64,000 nucleotides of DNA from JAEUMD01 sp044222395 (GCA_044222395.1 JBGANK010000003.1:62001-126000), one strand, 5' to 3'. Positions 1 through 8,986 are shown, numbered from the stretch's first letter. Notes: generated by a model not told the origin, from the sequence alone. Numbers and translations are program-made.

Positions 1-153
1 CTGTGGAATGTCGCGATTGATTTCATTGTCGGGCTGGTGCCCTTCATCGGACCAATCGCGGATACATTCTACCGATGCAACATGCGCAACTTGGCGCTGC
101 TGCTGGAGGCCGTGGAACTGAACCGGTCGTCAGTTGCCGTGGCGGAGAATTGA
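1..153 (+). CDS. DUF4112 family membrane protein, C-terminal part
   Basis: The reading frame is already open at base 1 and ends at a TGA at 151-153, leaving 50 residues of the C-terminus. The segment reads as a hydrophobic stretch (VGLVPFIGPIADTFYR) followed by NMRNLALLLE. A helix ending in a P-x-x-G-x-x-x-D turn and then an Asn/Arg/Asn motif is typical of DUF4112 proteins, small inner-membrane proteins of unknown function. The start lies outside the window. The family call rests on this short pattern only. Confidence 0.6.
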   Translation: MWNVAIDFIVGLVPFIGPIADTFYRCNMRNLALLLEAVELNRSSVAVAEN

Positions 154-285
154 CTTCGTAGGTTGGCTCGGCATCGCGGCAAAGGGCGGCTCGCAGCGAA
201 GACGGGTGCATTTCACAAAGCTCGCCCTGCGAATGAAATGGGGTTCCGCGGGATCTACTTGCTCGCGCCACATCCAGCCTAGAGC

Positions 286-382
286 TTGTTCGCATCTGAT
301 AAAATCGCGAACGAGCTCTATCCACTTGCTTTGAGTATGTTTTTCTCGGCTCGACCGCTTTCACTTCAGCTAAACATGCTCT
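286..382. repeat. Dispersed palindromic repeat, modules B+A
   Basis: Two adjoining imperfect palindromes. Module B (about 286-327) pairs GAGCTTGTTCGC with GCGAACGAGCTC. Module A (333-382) starts GAGTATGTTTTT and ends AAACATGCTCT. The same B+A order recurs at 62589-62745 and a module A relative lies at 8938-8986. It sits just before the exonuclease gene. It looks like a REP/BIME-type intergenic element; the function is unknown. Confidence 0.7.
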
Positions 383-393
383 AAGCGTTGCCC

Positions 394-930
394 ATGTCAA
401 AATGGATTCAACACATCATCATCGATGTGGAGTCGGACGGGCCGTGCCCCGGGCTCTACAATATGATCTCGTTCGGCCTCGTCTCGGTGGCCGATCCTTC
501 GCGCGGCTTTCTCGGCGAGGTTGCTCCCGTCGTCAACAACGGTGGCATTCCGCAAGCGCGCCAGGTGAGCGGCGTCAGCTTCGAGGCGCAGCAGGCCTTC
601 GCCTCGCCTGAAGCCGTCATGACGGCCGCGCGGCAATGGCTCGAAGCGCTGACGGGCGGCAAGCGGCCGATCTTCTGGTCCGACAATCCGGCTTTCGACT
701 GGCAGTTCTGGAACTGGTACTGCCACAAGTTCCTTGGCGACAATCCGGCAGGCTTCAGCGCGCGGCGTATCGGCGACCTCGACGCGGGGCGTCGCGGCGA
801 GCCGCTCAACACGAATGGCTGGAAGAAGCGGCGTGAGACACCTCACACACACAACCCGCTCGATGATGCGCGCGGCAATGCCGAGGCGCTGCGCTGGATT
901 CTCGGCCAGATGGGAATTGATCCAAGCTGA
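394..930 (+). CDS. DnaQ-like 3'-5' exonuclease (DEDDh fold)
   Basis: A 178-residue protein of the DEDDh ribonuclease H-like exonuclease fold. Motif I is IIIDVESDG with D11 and E13, motif II is the acidic SDNPAFDW region around D97-D103, and motif III is H153-N-P-L-D-D158, the H-x4-D signature. These residues bind the two catalytic metal ions in the family. There is no polymerase or other domain, so it is a stand-alone nuclease and not the PolIII epsilon subunit; DNA or RNA preference cannot be told. The ATG at 394 was chosen over an in-frame TTG at 388. It starts immediately after a palindromic repeat and is followed by a 270-base stretch without a recognisable gene. Confidence 0.8.
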   Translation: MSKWIQHIIIDVESDGPCPGLYNMISFGLVSVADPSRGFLGEVAPVVNNGGIPQARQVSGVSFEAQQAFASPEAVMTAARQWLEALTGGKRPIFWSDNPAFDWQFWNWYCHKFLGDNPAGFSARRIGDLDAGRRGEPLNTNGWKKRRETPHTHNPLDDARGNAEALRWILGQMGIDPS

Positions 931-1164
931 TTGTCTCGGCGTTGCTTGTGAATGTGCATTCATTGCGCTTGGCGCGCGATTTCCATCGTCGTGGCGGGTG
1001 ACGATGGCCGAATTCAATCCGACAATTCCCAAGATGCATATCCAACGCCGTATTGGGCCGACGGCAGCAACACGAGTGGTACCGCCAGTGCCGAAGTCCT
1101 CCTGCGATGCTGATGACTGCGGCCCGCCATTGGGGTAAGCTTTCTTCAACCATGTTGACGCGTC

Positions 1165-2217
1165 ATGGAATGCCCTCGATCAGAGCAGGATTCAGGACGC
1201 ATGCCACCAGCCGCTCGCTACCGCACCACGACCGGTGGCCATGGCACATCCGATCTATCGGGCCTCGATCTCGGCGCCGATCTCGCCGCCGCTGCGCAAG
1301 CGTGGCTCGACCACCTCGCCAACGCGCGCGGCTATACGCGCGAGACGCTCAACGCCTACGAGCGGGACTTGCGGCAGTTCGTTTCCTTCCTCGCCATGCA
1401 TCTCGACTATGCGCCCTGCGTTGCCGACCTCAAACGCGTCGATGCCAAGACTGTGCGCGCCTTTCTCTCGGCCCGACGCAAGCAAGGTGCCGTGAGCCGG
1501 TCGTTGTCGCGTTCGCTTTCGGCGCTGCGCACGTTTTTCCGCTGGCTTGAAACCGAAGGCAAGGTGCGCAACCGCGCCCTGCAGCAGGTCTTGCTGCCAA
1601 AAGTCGCGCGTTCGGTGCCAAAACCGCTGACCGTCGCCAACGCCCAGCGCGTGGTCGAAGGTGAGATGGCCGCGGAGGACACCGCAGACTGGATCGCCCA
1701 GCGCGACATTGCCGTGCTGCTGTTGCTCTACGGCGCGGGCCTGCGCATCTCGGAAGCGCTCGGGCTCACCGCCGCCGATGCGCCGACCGGCGGGCGCGAT
1801 ACCGTCATCATCACCGGCAAGGGCGGCAAGGAGCGGATGGTGCCGATCCTGCCGGTGACCCAGAAGGCGATCGCTCGATATATCGAATTGTGCCCGTATC
1901 CGATCGCCGGCTCCGATCCACTGTTCGTCGGCGCGAAAGGCGGGCCGCTGTCGCCGCGTATCATCCAGCTTGCCATGCAGCGCCTGCGCGCCGCGCTCGG
2001 CCTGCCCGATTCGGCCACGCCGCACGCTCTGCGGCATTCCTTCGCCACGCATCTGCTGGCGTCGGGCGCCGACCTGCGCCAGATCCAGGAGCTGCTGGGA
2101 CATGCCTCGCTGTCGACCACCCAGGTCTACACCGCCGTCGACCGCGAGCGGCTGCTCAGCGTCTATGACGCCGCCCACCCACGCCAGGTTGGCAAACCCG
2201 AGCAAAACGAGAATTAA
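1165..2217 (+). CDS. xerC: Tyrosine recombinase XerC/XerD type
   Basis: A site-specific recombinase of about 350 residues that would resolve chromosome dimers at dif. An N-terminal SAM-like core-binding domain (about residues 35-130) precedes the catalytic domain. All catalytic residues are visible: R194 in GLRISEAL, Lys in TGKGGKER, H-x-x-R in HALRHSFATH, His in LLGHAS and the nucleophile Y322 in TTQVYTAV. No mobile element surrounds it and the length is that of chromosomal Xer proteins. XerC is preferred over XerD from the GAGLRISE and HLLASGADLRQ pattern, but the two are hard to separate by eye. An ATG at 1201 may be the true start, since the first 12 residues look non-conserved. Confidence 0.88.
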   Translation: MECPRSEQDSGRMPPAARYRTTTGGHGTSDLSGLDLGADLAAAAQAWLDHLANARGYTRETLNAYERDLRQFVSFLAMHLDYAPCVADLKRVDAKTVRAFLSARRKQGAVSRSLSRSLSALRTFFRWLETEGKVRNRALQQVLLPKVARSVPKPLTVANAQRVVEGEMAAEDTADWIAQRDIAVLLLLYGAGLRISEALGLTAADAPTGGRDTVIITGKGGKERMVPILPVTQKAIARYIELCPYPIAGSDPLFVGAKGGPLSPRIIQLAMQRLRAALGLPDSATPHALRHSFATHLLASGADLRQIQELLGHASLSTTQVYTAVDRERLLSVYDAAHPRQVGKPEQNEN

Positions 2218-2334
2218 CTCTTTTCACACATAACACGTCGTTTTACGCTGTTGATTAGAGACGCTTAGGCTGTCCGAATCACAATCAATCATTATTGAGG
2301 GATATTCGGGTCTCGGTTGTCGAGGAACGCATTC

Positions 2335-3384
2335 ATGTTTCGCACCTTGCGAACGGCAGTCCAGGCCGCTGCGGCGGCGATGCTTGTCTCCGCCTTACTG
2401 ATGACGGCGGTGCCGGCCGTTGAAGCCGCCGGTGGCACGCGCGTGGTGGCTGCCAAATCGTGCAGCGGCGTCAACATGCTTGACGAGATGCGGTCGGCGG
2501 CGCCGGAAACCTTCGCGGAGATCAAGGCGGCATCGGAGGCAACTGCGAATTCGGGTGCCGTGCTGTGGAAGGTCGAACGGGAGGGCAAGCCCACCTCGTA
2601 CCTGCTTGGCACGATCCACATGACGGATCCGCGGGTGACCGAGTTCTCAAAGCCGCTCACGGCAGCTCTTGCCGAAACGAAGACGGTCGCGCTGGAGGTG
2701 GCCGATGTCTCCGCCGACGCCACCAACGCGGCGCTCGCCAAGGCGGCACAACTGGTGCTGTTCACCGACGGTGGCTCGCTCGATAGGCTGCTATCGGATG
2801 ACGAATACAAGAAGGTGAAATCGACGCTGGCCGGCGCCGGGTTGCCGAGCGAGATGGCATCGATTTTCCGGCCGTGGGTCGTTTCGATGATCCTGTCGGT
2901 TTCCGATTGCGAGAGACAAAAGGTCAAGCTGGGCCTTCCGGTCCTCGACATGAAGCTCGCCACCTTCGCACGCCAGCGCGGCATGCGTGTCGTTGGCCTG
3001 GAGACGATCGAGAGTCAACTGTCGGCGATGGCGGCGGTGCCGGACGATCAGCAGATCGCCATGCTGCGCGCCAGTCTCAAGCATTCGCATCGCGCCAACG
3101 ACACGATGGAGACGCTGCTGCAGCTCTATCTGGCACGCGACATGGGCTCGGCGTGGCCGTTCCATCTGGCGCTGGCGAAGCAGGCGGGAATCGGCCGCGA
3201 ATCCTTCTCTTCGTTCCAGAAGCGAATCGTGTCGGAACGGAATGCGCAGATGCGCGACAAGGCGCTGCCGCTGTTGGACAAGGGCCACGCGCTGATCGCC
3301 GTCGGCGCGCTACATCTGGTGGGCGACGACGGACTGGTGACATTGCTGCGCCAAGCCGGCTACACGCTGACGCCAATCGAGTAG
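2335..3384 (+). CDS. TraB/GumN family protein, secreted or membrane-anchored
   Basis: A 349-residue protein with a hydrophobic N-terminal signal sequence (about residues 8-32, Ala-rich, ending AVEAAGG). The mature part starts with the TraB/GumN signature LLGTIHMTDPRV (residues 91-101) and ends with VGALHLVGDDGL, the second conserved His motif. These paired Gly/His motifs resemble those of the TIKI/TraB metalloprotease-like superfamily; the bacterial substrate is unknown. The ATG at 2335 is chosen because GAGG lies 7-10 bases upstream; a TTG at 2317 is also in frame. An AT-rich stretch of about 115 bases upstream probably holds the promoter. Monocistronic and convergent with rplS. Confidence 0.85.
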   Translation: MFRTLRTAVQAAAAAMLVSALLMTAVPAVEAAGGTRVVAAKSCSGVNMLDEMRSAAPETFAEIKAASEATANSGAVLWKVEREGKPTSYLLGTIHMTDPRVTEFSKPLTAALAETKTVALEVADVSADATNAALAKAAQLVLFTDGGSLDRLLSDDEYKKVKSTLAGAGLPSEMASIFRPWVVSMILSVSDCERQKVKLGLPVLDMKLATFARQRGMRVVGLETIESQLSAMAAVPDDQQIAMLRASLKHSHRANDTMETLLQLYLARDMGSAWPFHLALAKQAGIGRESFSSFQKRIVSERNAQMRDKALPLLDKGHALIAVGALHLVGDDGLVTLLRQAGYTLTPIE

Positions 3385-3443
3385 AGCAGCAGGCTTGCCG
3401 TCGTCTTCTCAATCAATGCTGCACGCGACGCGAGAAATAGAAA

Positions 3444-3464
3444 CGGCGGGCATATCGCCCGCCG
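3444..3464 (-). terminator. Rho-independent terminator of rplS
   Basis: Inverted repeat CGGCGGGC / GCCCGCCG with a 5-base loop. Read on the minus strand it is followed by TTTCTATTTC, and it lies 35 bases after the rplS stop codon. Confidence 0.8.
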
Positions 3465-3499
3465 CAATTGTCTTGTCGATGGCACAACCGTAATGAGCG

Positions 3500-4171
3500 T
3501 CAGCCCTTGGCTTCTTCCGAGGCTGCGGCGTCTTGTTCCGCCTTGGCTTCCTCGGCAGAGGCCGAAGCGATCAAGCGCTGCGCCTGGCCGACCCAATCCT
3601 CCTTCTCGATCTTGCCGTCGAGCTGAAGGGCCTCATCGACATTGGCGATGTCGTCGTCGGAGAAGTTGGCGATCTGCTCCAGCTTGAAGCAGTTGAGCTG
3701 CTTCAGGCGCGCCATCAGGTCGGCGTCGATGCCGTTGATCTGGGTGAGGTCCTCGGCCTCGCCCTTGGGCTTCTTGAAGCCCTTCCAGGCGGCGTTGAGG
3801 CGGCGAGCGCGAGCGTCCGTGCGCTCGGCGATACGGGCAGCCTTGCCGCGGCGGCCACGCAGATAATAGAGTTTGGCGCGGCGGATCTTGCCGCGACGGA
3901 GGACCTCGATAGAGGTGATGAAAGGCGAGTAGATCGGGAAGACGCGCTCGACACCCTCGCCGTAGGAGATCTTGCGGACTGTGAAGCTTTCGTTGAGGCC
4001 GGCGCCGGAGCGACCGATACACACGCCCTCATAAGCCTGATTACGGGTGTTGTTGCCTTCGATGACCTTGACCATCACCTTCAGCGTGTCGCCGGGGCCG
4101 AACTCGGGTACGGCGCGCTTGGCGGTGATGGCCTTGATCTGCTCGAGCTCGAGCTCCTTGATGATGTCCAT
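3500..4171 (-). CDS. rplS: Ribosomal protein L19 with a C-terminal helix-hairpin-helix (H3TH-like) extension
   Basis: Residues 1 to about 122 are a complete L19 (MDIIKELELEQ, PEFGPGDTLKV, GRRGKAARIAER), the 50S protein at the subunit interface. L19 is normally about 115-130 residues, whereas this product has 223. After a basic linker, residues 141-200 form a second domain (LTQINGIDADLMARLKQLN, then FKLEQIANFSDDDIANVDE and EKEDWVGQAQRL), which matches the H3TH-like domain often found at the C-terminus of alphaproteobacterial L21. The tail ends in an Ala/Glu-rich stretch. The start is the ATG at 4171, with upstream in-frame sequence not L19-like. trmD, a usual partner, is not adjacent. Confidence 0.93.
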   Translation of the reverse strand: MDIIKELELEQIKAITAKRAVPEFGPGDTLKVMVKVIEGNNTRNQAYEGVCIGRSGAGLNESFTVRKISYGEGVERVFPIYSPFITSIEVLRRGKIRRAKLYYLRGRRGKAARIAERTDARARRLNAAWKGFKKPKGEAEDLTQINGIDADLMARLKQLNCFKLEQIANFSDDDIANVDEALQLDGKIEKEDWVGQAQRLIASASAEEAKAEQDAAASEEAKG

Positions 4172-4467
4172 GTTCGTTAGTCCTTGATTTTGTTCATCAA
4201 TGCAGAGGAGCCGCGGGGCTTGCACCGGCCAGAATGGGCGGTGGCTGCGGCTCGTGCGACCCGGTTTTCCGGGCATCCCAGCTCAAGGGGAAATTCTTGT
4301 TGGGCGGGTGATAGCCGAAGTCGCGGGTTTTGTCGAGAAGGGGCGGTTCGCCACATGACACTTGTCCAAGCAGGCTAATCTCGCAATTTCCTGCCGCGGC
4401 AGATCGCGCCCCACTCAGGGCCACATTACGCGCCAAGCATGCTGCGGGTATCGAAGGCACGCCCAAC
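4172..4467. other. Intergenic region between rplS and a small hypothetical gene
   Basis: About 296 bases between divergent genes, expected to hold the rplS promoter and leader. No convincing -35/-10 pair, RNA gene or conserved frame was recognised. Short reading frames here do not resemble known proteins. Confidence 0.4.
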
Positions 4468-4746
4468 ATGATCACGGGTTTCCTGCAGAAGCTGTGGAGC
4501 AGGTTTGCTGCTCCCTCTGGTGCCGGCCCAGCTGACGAGGGTGACGATTGGGGCCTGCAGCTGGCGCGAGCCGCCGCTGCAGACTACGGCAGCCTTGCGG
4601 ATCAGCTCTTTCTGGCAGGACGGGTGTTCGAGGATGGCAAGATGATCCGCGTCTATCGGCCGGCTGTCATCGGTGCGTCACTGGTCGTGCGGATCGACGA
4701 GCAGAGCCGGAGCGTGGTTGAAGTCCGCTATTTTCCGGGGCGGTAG
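4468..4746 (+). CDS. Small hypothetical protein
   Basis: A 92-residue product starting MITGFLQKLW. It has no signal peptide or membrane segment. The C-terminal half alternates hydrophobic and charged residues (RVYRPAVIGASLVVRIDEQ, then VVEVRYFPGR), suggesting a small beta-rich fold. The frame could extend upstream to 4330, but the sequence before the ATG at 4468 is low-complexity Arg/Ala-rich and unlikely to be protein. No known family was recognised. Confidence 0.45.
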   Translation: MITGFLQKLWSRFAAPSGAGPADEGDDWGLQLARAAAADYGSLADQLFLAGRVFEDGKMIRVYRPAVIGASLVVRIDEQSRSVVEVRYFPGR

Positions 4747-5079
4747 CGGGTAGCAACCATTAAGTGGCGGGCACCCATCGATTGCCGCGCCGGAGCATGG
4801 CATTCGCGTATTTGAGGAGCTTCCTGGCGCAAGCGAGGATCGGAGCTTTGATTGAGCTGCCGATTCACGCCCTCGCTCGATCGGCCTGACGGCCGCGCTC
4901 GGACGATCGGAGCGCATGTCCCCAGCCGCGACCTTCTCCGGCATTGACCGGGGCGCTGCCGGCTCCCAAGTTACTGGCCAAGTTTCGGGCTTCGGCCCGA
5001 TGTCCAAGGCAACGCGCGAGCCCCGATGTTCCGGGCTTTTCGGGCGCCTGCCTGCTCCTGCGATGCCAAGTGAGGTTCC
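4747..5079. other. Intergenic region upstream of trxB with a degenerate palindromic element
   Basis: About 330 bases. Bases 4862-4883 (GATTCACGCCCTCGCTCGAT and following) followed by CGATCGGAGCG near 4904 form an imperfect palindrome whose left edge matches the element at 10461-10524. Nothing coding was seen; the trxB promoter must lie here. Confidence 0.45.
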
Positions 5080-6048
5080 ATGTCCAAGCCGCGTCACAGC
5101 AAAGTTCTCATCCTCGGGTCGGGCCCTGCGGGCTACACCGCCGCCATCTACGCTGCGCGTGCGATGCTGAAACCGCTCCTCATCCAAGGCATCCAGCCGG
5201 GCGGGCAGCTCACCATCACCACCGAAGTGGAGAACTATCCGGGCTTCGCAGAGGCGATCCAGGGGCCGTGGCTGATGGAGCAGATGGAGGCGCAGGCGCG
5301 CCATGTCGGAACCGAGATCATCATGGACCACATCTCGAAAGTGGACCTGCGCGCGCGGCCCTATCGGCTCGAGGCGGATTCGGGCGATGTGTTCACGTGC
5401 GATGTGCTCATCATCTGCACCGGCGCGCAGGCTCGCTGGATCGGCATTCCTTCGGAAGAGTACTTCAAAGGGCATGGCGTGTCGGCGTGCGCGACCTGCG
5501 ACGGCTTCTTCTACCGCGGCAAGGAGGTGATGGTGGTGGGCGGCGGCAATACCGCTGTCGAGGAGGCGATCTTCCTCACCAACTTCGCATCGAAGGTGAC
5601 GGTGGTGCATCGCCGCGACTCGTTCCGTGCGGAGCGGATCATGCAGGACCGGCTGTTCAAGAACCCGAAGATCGAGGTGGTGTGGGATTCGGTGGTCGAA
5701 GAGATCGTCGGAGACAAGGATCCGAAGTCGGTGACGGGCGTCAGGCTGAAGAACGTCAAGACCGGCAAGGTTTCGGAGCGCAAGGCGGACGGCGTGTTCA
5801 TCGCGATCGGGCATGCGCCTTCGACGGAAATGTTCAAGGGGCAGCTGGAGCTGAAGGACAACGGCTACATCATCGTCAAGCCGGGCACGGTCTCGACCGG
5901 CATCCCCGGCGTGTTCGCGGCGGGCGATGTCACCGACGACATCTACCGGCAGGCGGTGACGGCGGCGGGCATGGGCTGCATGGCAGCCCTCGACGCGGAG
6001 AAGTACCTGCATTGCCTTGAGACGGACGCCAGCAAGGCAGCGGAGTGA
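5080..6048 (+). CDS. trxB: Thioredoxin reductase
   Basis: A 322-residue flavoprotein that reduces thioredoxin with NADPH in the cytoplasm. The FAD-binding Rossmann motif GSGPAGYTAA lies near residue 14, followed by GGQLTITTEVENYPGF. The redox-active CATC is C137-C140 in SACATCDGFFYRG. The NADPH-binding motif VVGGGNTAVEEA and the HRRDSFRAE segment follow, and GVFAAGDVTDDIYRQAVTAA is the C-terminal FAD motif. The length is typical. It is a single gene with no thioredoxin gene next to it. Confidence 0.96.
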   Translation: MSKPRHSKVLILGSGPAGYTAAIYAARAMLKPLLIQGIQPGGQLTITTEVENYPGFAEAIQGPWLMEQMEAQARHVGTEIIMDHISKVDLRARPYRLEADSGDVFTCDVLIICTGAQARWIGIPSEEYFKGHGVSACATCDGFFYRGKEVMVVGGGNTAVEEAIFLTNFASKVTVVHRRDSFRAERIMQDRLFKNPKIEVVWDSVVEEIVGDKDPKSVTGVRLKNVKTGKVSERKADGVFIAIGHAPSTEMFKGQLELKDNGYIIVKPGTVSTGIPGVFAAGDVTDDIYRQAVTAAGMGCMAALDAEKYLHCLETDASKAAE

Positions 6049-6101
6049 GCGGCTCCATAACGCCATGACGTGCTTGGCTTCGCGAACGGATAGCATATTT
6101 C

Positions 6102-6254
6102 CGTCATCATCCCGGACTTGGTCCGGGATCCACGCAAGCCGCAGCGCACGCAACGTGAGCGGTGGGGGGTTGCGCGAGCTGCGAGCGCAATCATTCCAAC
6201 CGGGAGAGAACATCCGGCGACGTGTCTGGGCCCCGGCCTTCGCCGGGGTGACGG
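6102..6254. repeat. MITE-like intergenic repeat with inverted ends
   Basis: Left end GTCATCATCCCGGACTTGG followed by TCCGGGAT (an internal hairpin) and right end GGCCCCGGCCTTCGCCGGGG followed by TGACGG (also a hairpin). The two ends are imperfect inverted copies enclosing about 90 bases. This architecture is common in alphaproteobacterial intergenic repeats. No transposase is present. It lies between trxB and the ABC transporter genes; the rest of 6049-6529 shows no recognisable gene. Confidence 0.65.
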
Positions 6255-6529
6255 CGGAGTTTGGAGCACACAATCAATCCGAGTTCCGACTGTGATCCCA
6301 CAGCTTGTCCGCTGATTCCATCGAACAGCGGATGAGATTCGTCGGCGTCGCTGTCGGGGTTGGTTACATGGCTCGACGAGGCATTTTGTAGCGCGCCTGA
6401 GACCGGGATAGAGCCACCCTTCACCCGTCCTCAACCCCAGCCAAGTACACTCGCAATAGTGTTGTGTCCCTTGTCCAAGGCGTCGCCCGCAAGGTGTGCC
6501 GGGATGAGCCATGCGTGAGTGAAGTGTTC

Positions 6530-7327
6530 ATGTCCGACGTTCGTGCCACTCCGGCGCTCGCCATCCGAAATCTCAGAAAAGCCTTCGAGACGCCGGCTGT
6601 CGACGACTTGTCGCTTTCCATTCGTGCGGGCGAATTCTACGCGCTGCTCGGCCCCAATGGTGCCGGCAAAACGACGACGCTGCGCATGGTCGCCGGACTG
6701 CTCAATCCAGACGGCGGCACGATCGAGATCTGCGGCATCGATGTCGGCAAGGATCCCGTCGCCGCCAAGCGCGTGCTGGCGTGGGTTCCCGACGAGCCGA
6801 TGATCTACGACAAGCTGACGCCGATGGAGTACCTCGCGTTCGTCGCCGGACTGTGGAGCATGAACGGCGCGGTGGCACGTGCCAACGCCGACCAGTTGAT
6901 CGACGTGCTGGGGTTGTCGGGCAAGGCGAATGAGCGTTGCGGCGGTTTTTCAAAGGGCATGCGGCAGAAGGTGGCGCTGGCCGGCGCCCTCATTCACGAG
7001 CCGAAGCTGATCATTCTCGACGAGCCGCTGACGGGCCTCGATGCAGGTTCGGCACGGCAGGTGAAGTCGGTGCTGCGCCACCTCGTCTCGCAAGGTGTCA
7101 CGGTCATCATGACGACGCATATTCTCGAAGTGGCCGAGCGGATGGCCGACCGGATCGGCGTCATCGCCAGGGGCCGGCTCATCGCCGAAGGGACGCTCGC
7201 GGAACTGCGCAGCTCGCGCGGTGCGCAATCCAGCAGCCTGGAAGAAATCTTCCTGGAGCTGGTGGCCGAGGAAGATGTTGCCAAGGCCGAGGCCGTTCCG
7301 GATGTCGCGCAGAGCGCAGCCGCATGA
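6530..7327 (+). CDS. ABC transporter ATP-binding protein
   Basis: A 265-residue ABC ATPase. Walker A is GPNGAGKTT (residues 41-49), the signature region is GGFSKGMRQKVALAGAL, Walker B with the catalytic Glu is LIILDEPLTGLD, and the switch His lies in MTTHILEVAERM. The ABC-2 subfamily pattern and the next gene point to an export or permease role; the substrate is unknown. The start at 6530 gives the standard N-terminus. The stop overlaps the start of the permease (ATGA), so the two are translationally coupled. Confidence 0.9.
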   Translation: MSDVRATPALAIRNLRKAFETPAVDDLSLSIRAGEFYALLGPNGAGKTTTLRMVAGLLNPDGGTIEICGIDVGKDPVAAKRVLAWVPDEPMIYDKLTPMEYLAFVAGLWSMNGAVARANADQLIDVLGLSGKANERCGGFSKGMRQKVALAGALIHEPKLIILDEPLTGLDAGSARQVKSVLRHLVSQGVTVIMTTHILEVAERMADRIGVIARGRLIAEGTLAELRSSRGAQSSSLEEIFLELVAEEDVAKAEAVPDVAQSAAA

Positions 7328-8856
7328 GCACTCAGACTTCGACACTATCCTGGTTCGCGCGTCACGAGGCCCGGCTCGCATGGCGCGACTGGACCATGCT
7401 TATGTCGGGCGGACGCAAGCTCAAGGATCGCGCCATCGTCATCGGCATGGCGATGTTCGCGCTCGGACTGCATGGCATTGCCTACGTGGTGCTGGCGTCG
7501 CATCTTCACGGCCAGACGATGGTCGACAGCGCAATGCTTGCGGCGCTTTCGATCAGCATGTTCCTGACGTTCGCGATGATGTTCTCGCAGGCAATGGAGC
7601 AGGTGACGCGAGCCTTCTACGCGCGCGATGATCTCGACCTGATCCTGTCGTCGCCGGCGCCGGCCAGGCATTTGTTCGCGGTGCGCATCTCGGGCATGGT
7701 GCTGACGACGGCGATGATGTCCGGGCTCATCGTGGCACCGTTCATCAACGTCGCGGCGCTGCTCGATGGCGCGCATTGGCTTGCAGCCTATGTGGCGGTG
7801 CTGGCGCTTTCGGCGCTCGCTGCTGGCGTTTCGGTGATGGCCACGCTGACGCTGTTCCGGCGGATCGGGCCCAAACACACGCGGCTCGTCGCGCAGATCA
7901 CGGCCGCGGTGCTCGGTGCGGTGTTCCTGATCGGCATCCAGGCGGTGGCGATTTTGTCATACGGCTCGATGTCGCGATTTGAGTTCCTCAACTCTGCCGC
8001 GTTCGTGGCGGCACTGCCGCAGGCCGACAGCTTTATCTGGCTGCCAGCACGGGCGGCGATGGGAGCGCCTGATGCGCTGGCGCTGCTCACTCTTTTTTGT
8101 GCTGTCTTTTTCGTCATCGTGGTACGGCGCGGCTCGATCGCGTTCCGCGAGCATGTGGTGGCGGCGATGGGCGTTTCGGAAACGCGGCATCGGCATGTGA
8201 TGACGCAAGGCACGTTCCGCCCGCGCTCGACATTCGTTGCGCTGCTTCACAAGGAATGGACACTGCTCGCCCGCGACCCGTGGCTCGTCTCGCAAACGCT
8301 GATGCAGATCCTCTATCTGATCCCGCCTGCACTGCTGCTGTGGGTGAGCTATGGCGCCAAGACCAACGTGCAGACGATCCTGGCGCCGGTACTGGTGATG
8401 GCGGCGGGACAGCTTGCCGGCGCGCTCGCCTGGCTGGCGATTTCTGGCGAGGACGCACCCGACCTTGTCGCAACGGCTCCGGTGAACCCCAGCGCACTCA
8501 TCTGGGCCAAGGTTGTCTCGGTGCTGGTTCTGATCTTCGCGGTGGCGCTGCCGTTCGTTGTCGCCATCGCTTTCCTGTCGCTCTTCGGCGCGGCCGTGAT
8601 CTTGATCGGCGTGATGGCGGGAGCAGCGTGCGCGATCCTGATCCAGCTGTGGTTCCGCGCGCAGGCCCGGCGCAGCAACTTCCGGCGCAGGCAGGTCGCC
8701 TCGCGCGTGTCGACCGTGCTCGAGGCGTTGGCGTCGATCCTCACAGCGGCGACAGCGGCAATGGCGGCGGCAGGTTCGTGGATGGCGCTCGGACCGGCGG
8801 TGCTCGCCGCGACCGTGATGCTGGTGGCGTGGACGATACGGCCGCGCGAACGGTGA
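7324..8856 (+). CDS. ABC-2 type transporter membrane protein
   Basis: A 510-residue polytopic inner-membrane protein with about ten to twelve hydrophobic segments. A central cytoplasmic loop carries ALLHKEWTLLARDPWLVSQT, the amphipathic pattern seen at coupling helices of ABC-2 permeases. Its ATG overlaps the ATPase stop by four bases, so the two form one exporter unit. The start at 7324 is set by this overlap; the frame is open further upstream but is shadowed by the ATPase gene. The substrate is unknown. Downstream is a palindromic repeat and then convergent lipoprotein genes. Confidence 0.82.
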   Translation: MSTQTSTLSWFARHEARLAWRDWTMLMSGGRKLKDRAIVIGMAMFALGLHGIAYVVLASHLHGQTMVDSAMLAALSISMFLTFAMMFSQAMEQVTRAFYARDDLDLILSSPAPARHLFAVRISGMVLTTAMMSGLIVAPFINVAALLDGAHWLAAYVAVLALSALAAGVSVMATLTLFRRIGPKHTRLVAQITAAVLGAVFLIGIQAVAILSYGSMSRFEFLNSAAFVAALPQADSFIWLPARAAMGAPDALALLTLFCAVFFVIVVRRGSIAFREHVVAAMGVSETRHRHVMTQGTFRPRSTFVALLHKEWTLLARDPWLVSQTLMQILYLIPPALLLWVSYGAKTNVQTILAPVLVMAAGQLAGALAWLAISGEDAPDLVATAPVNPSALIWAKVVSVLVLIFAVALPFVVAIAFLSLFGAAVILIGVMAGAACAILIQLWFRAQARRSNFRRRQVASRVSTVLEALASILTAATAAMAAAGSWMALGPAVLAATVMLVAWTIRPRER

Positions 8857-8937
8857 GTGCGGGTCAATGCCAACTGCAACACGTCATATCGGGTCCGCTC
8901 TGGGTGGAACCGCAAACATCTTCGAGCCTTTCGTTCT

Positions 8938-8986
8938 GAGCATGTTTTTCACGCCGAACCGCATACATTTCGGCTGTTCATGCTTT
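8938..8986. repeat. Dispersed palindromic repeat, module A relative
   Basis: Begins GAGCATGTTTTTCACGC, has the central CCGAACCGC and ends TTCATGCTTTA. It resembles the module A copies at 333-382 and 62638-62745 and lies between convergent genes, where its stem could also act as a terminator. Confidence 0.6.

Noticed and set aside
1165..2217. Integrase of a mobile element
   Set aside because: No attachment-site repeats, tRNA or phage genes nearby; the sequence is that of chromosomal Xer recombinases.
4678..6273. A 531-codon open frame on the minus strand
   Set aside because: It is antisense to trxB and has no recognisable motif; trxB is certain.
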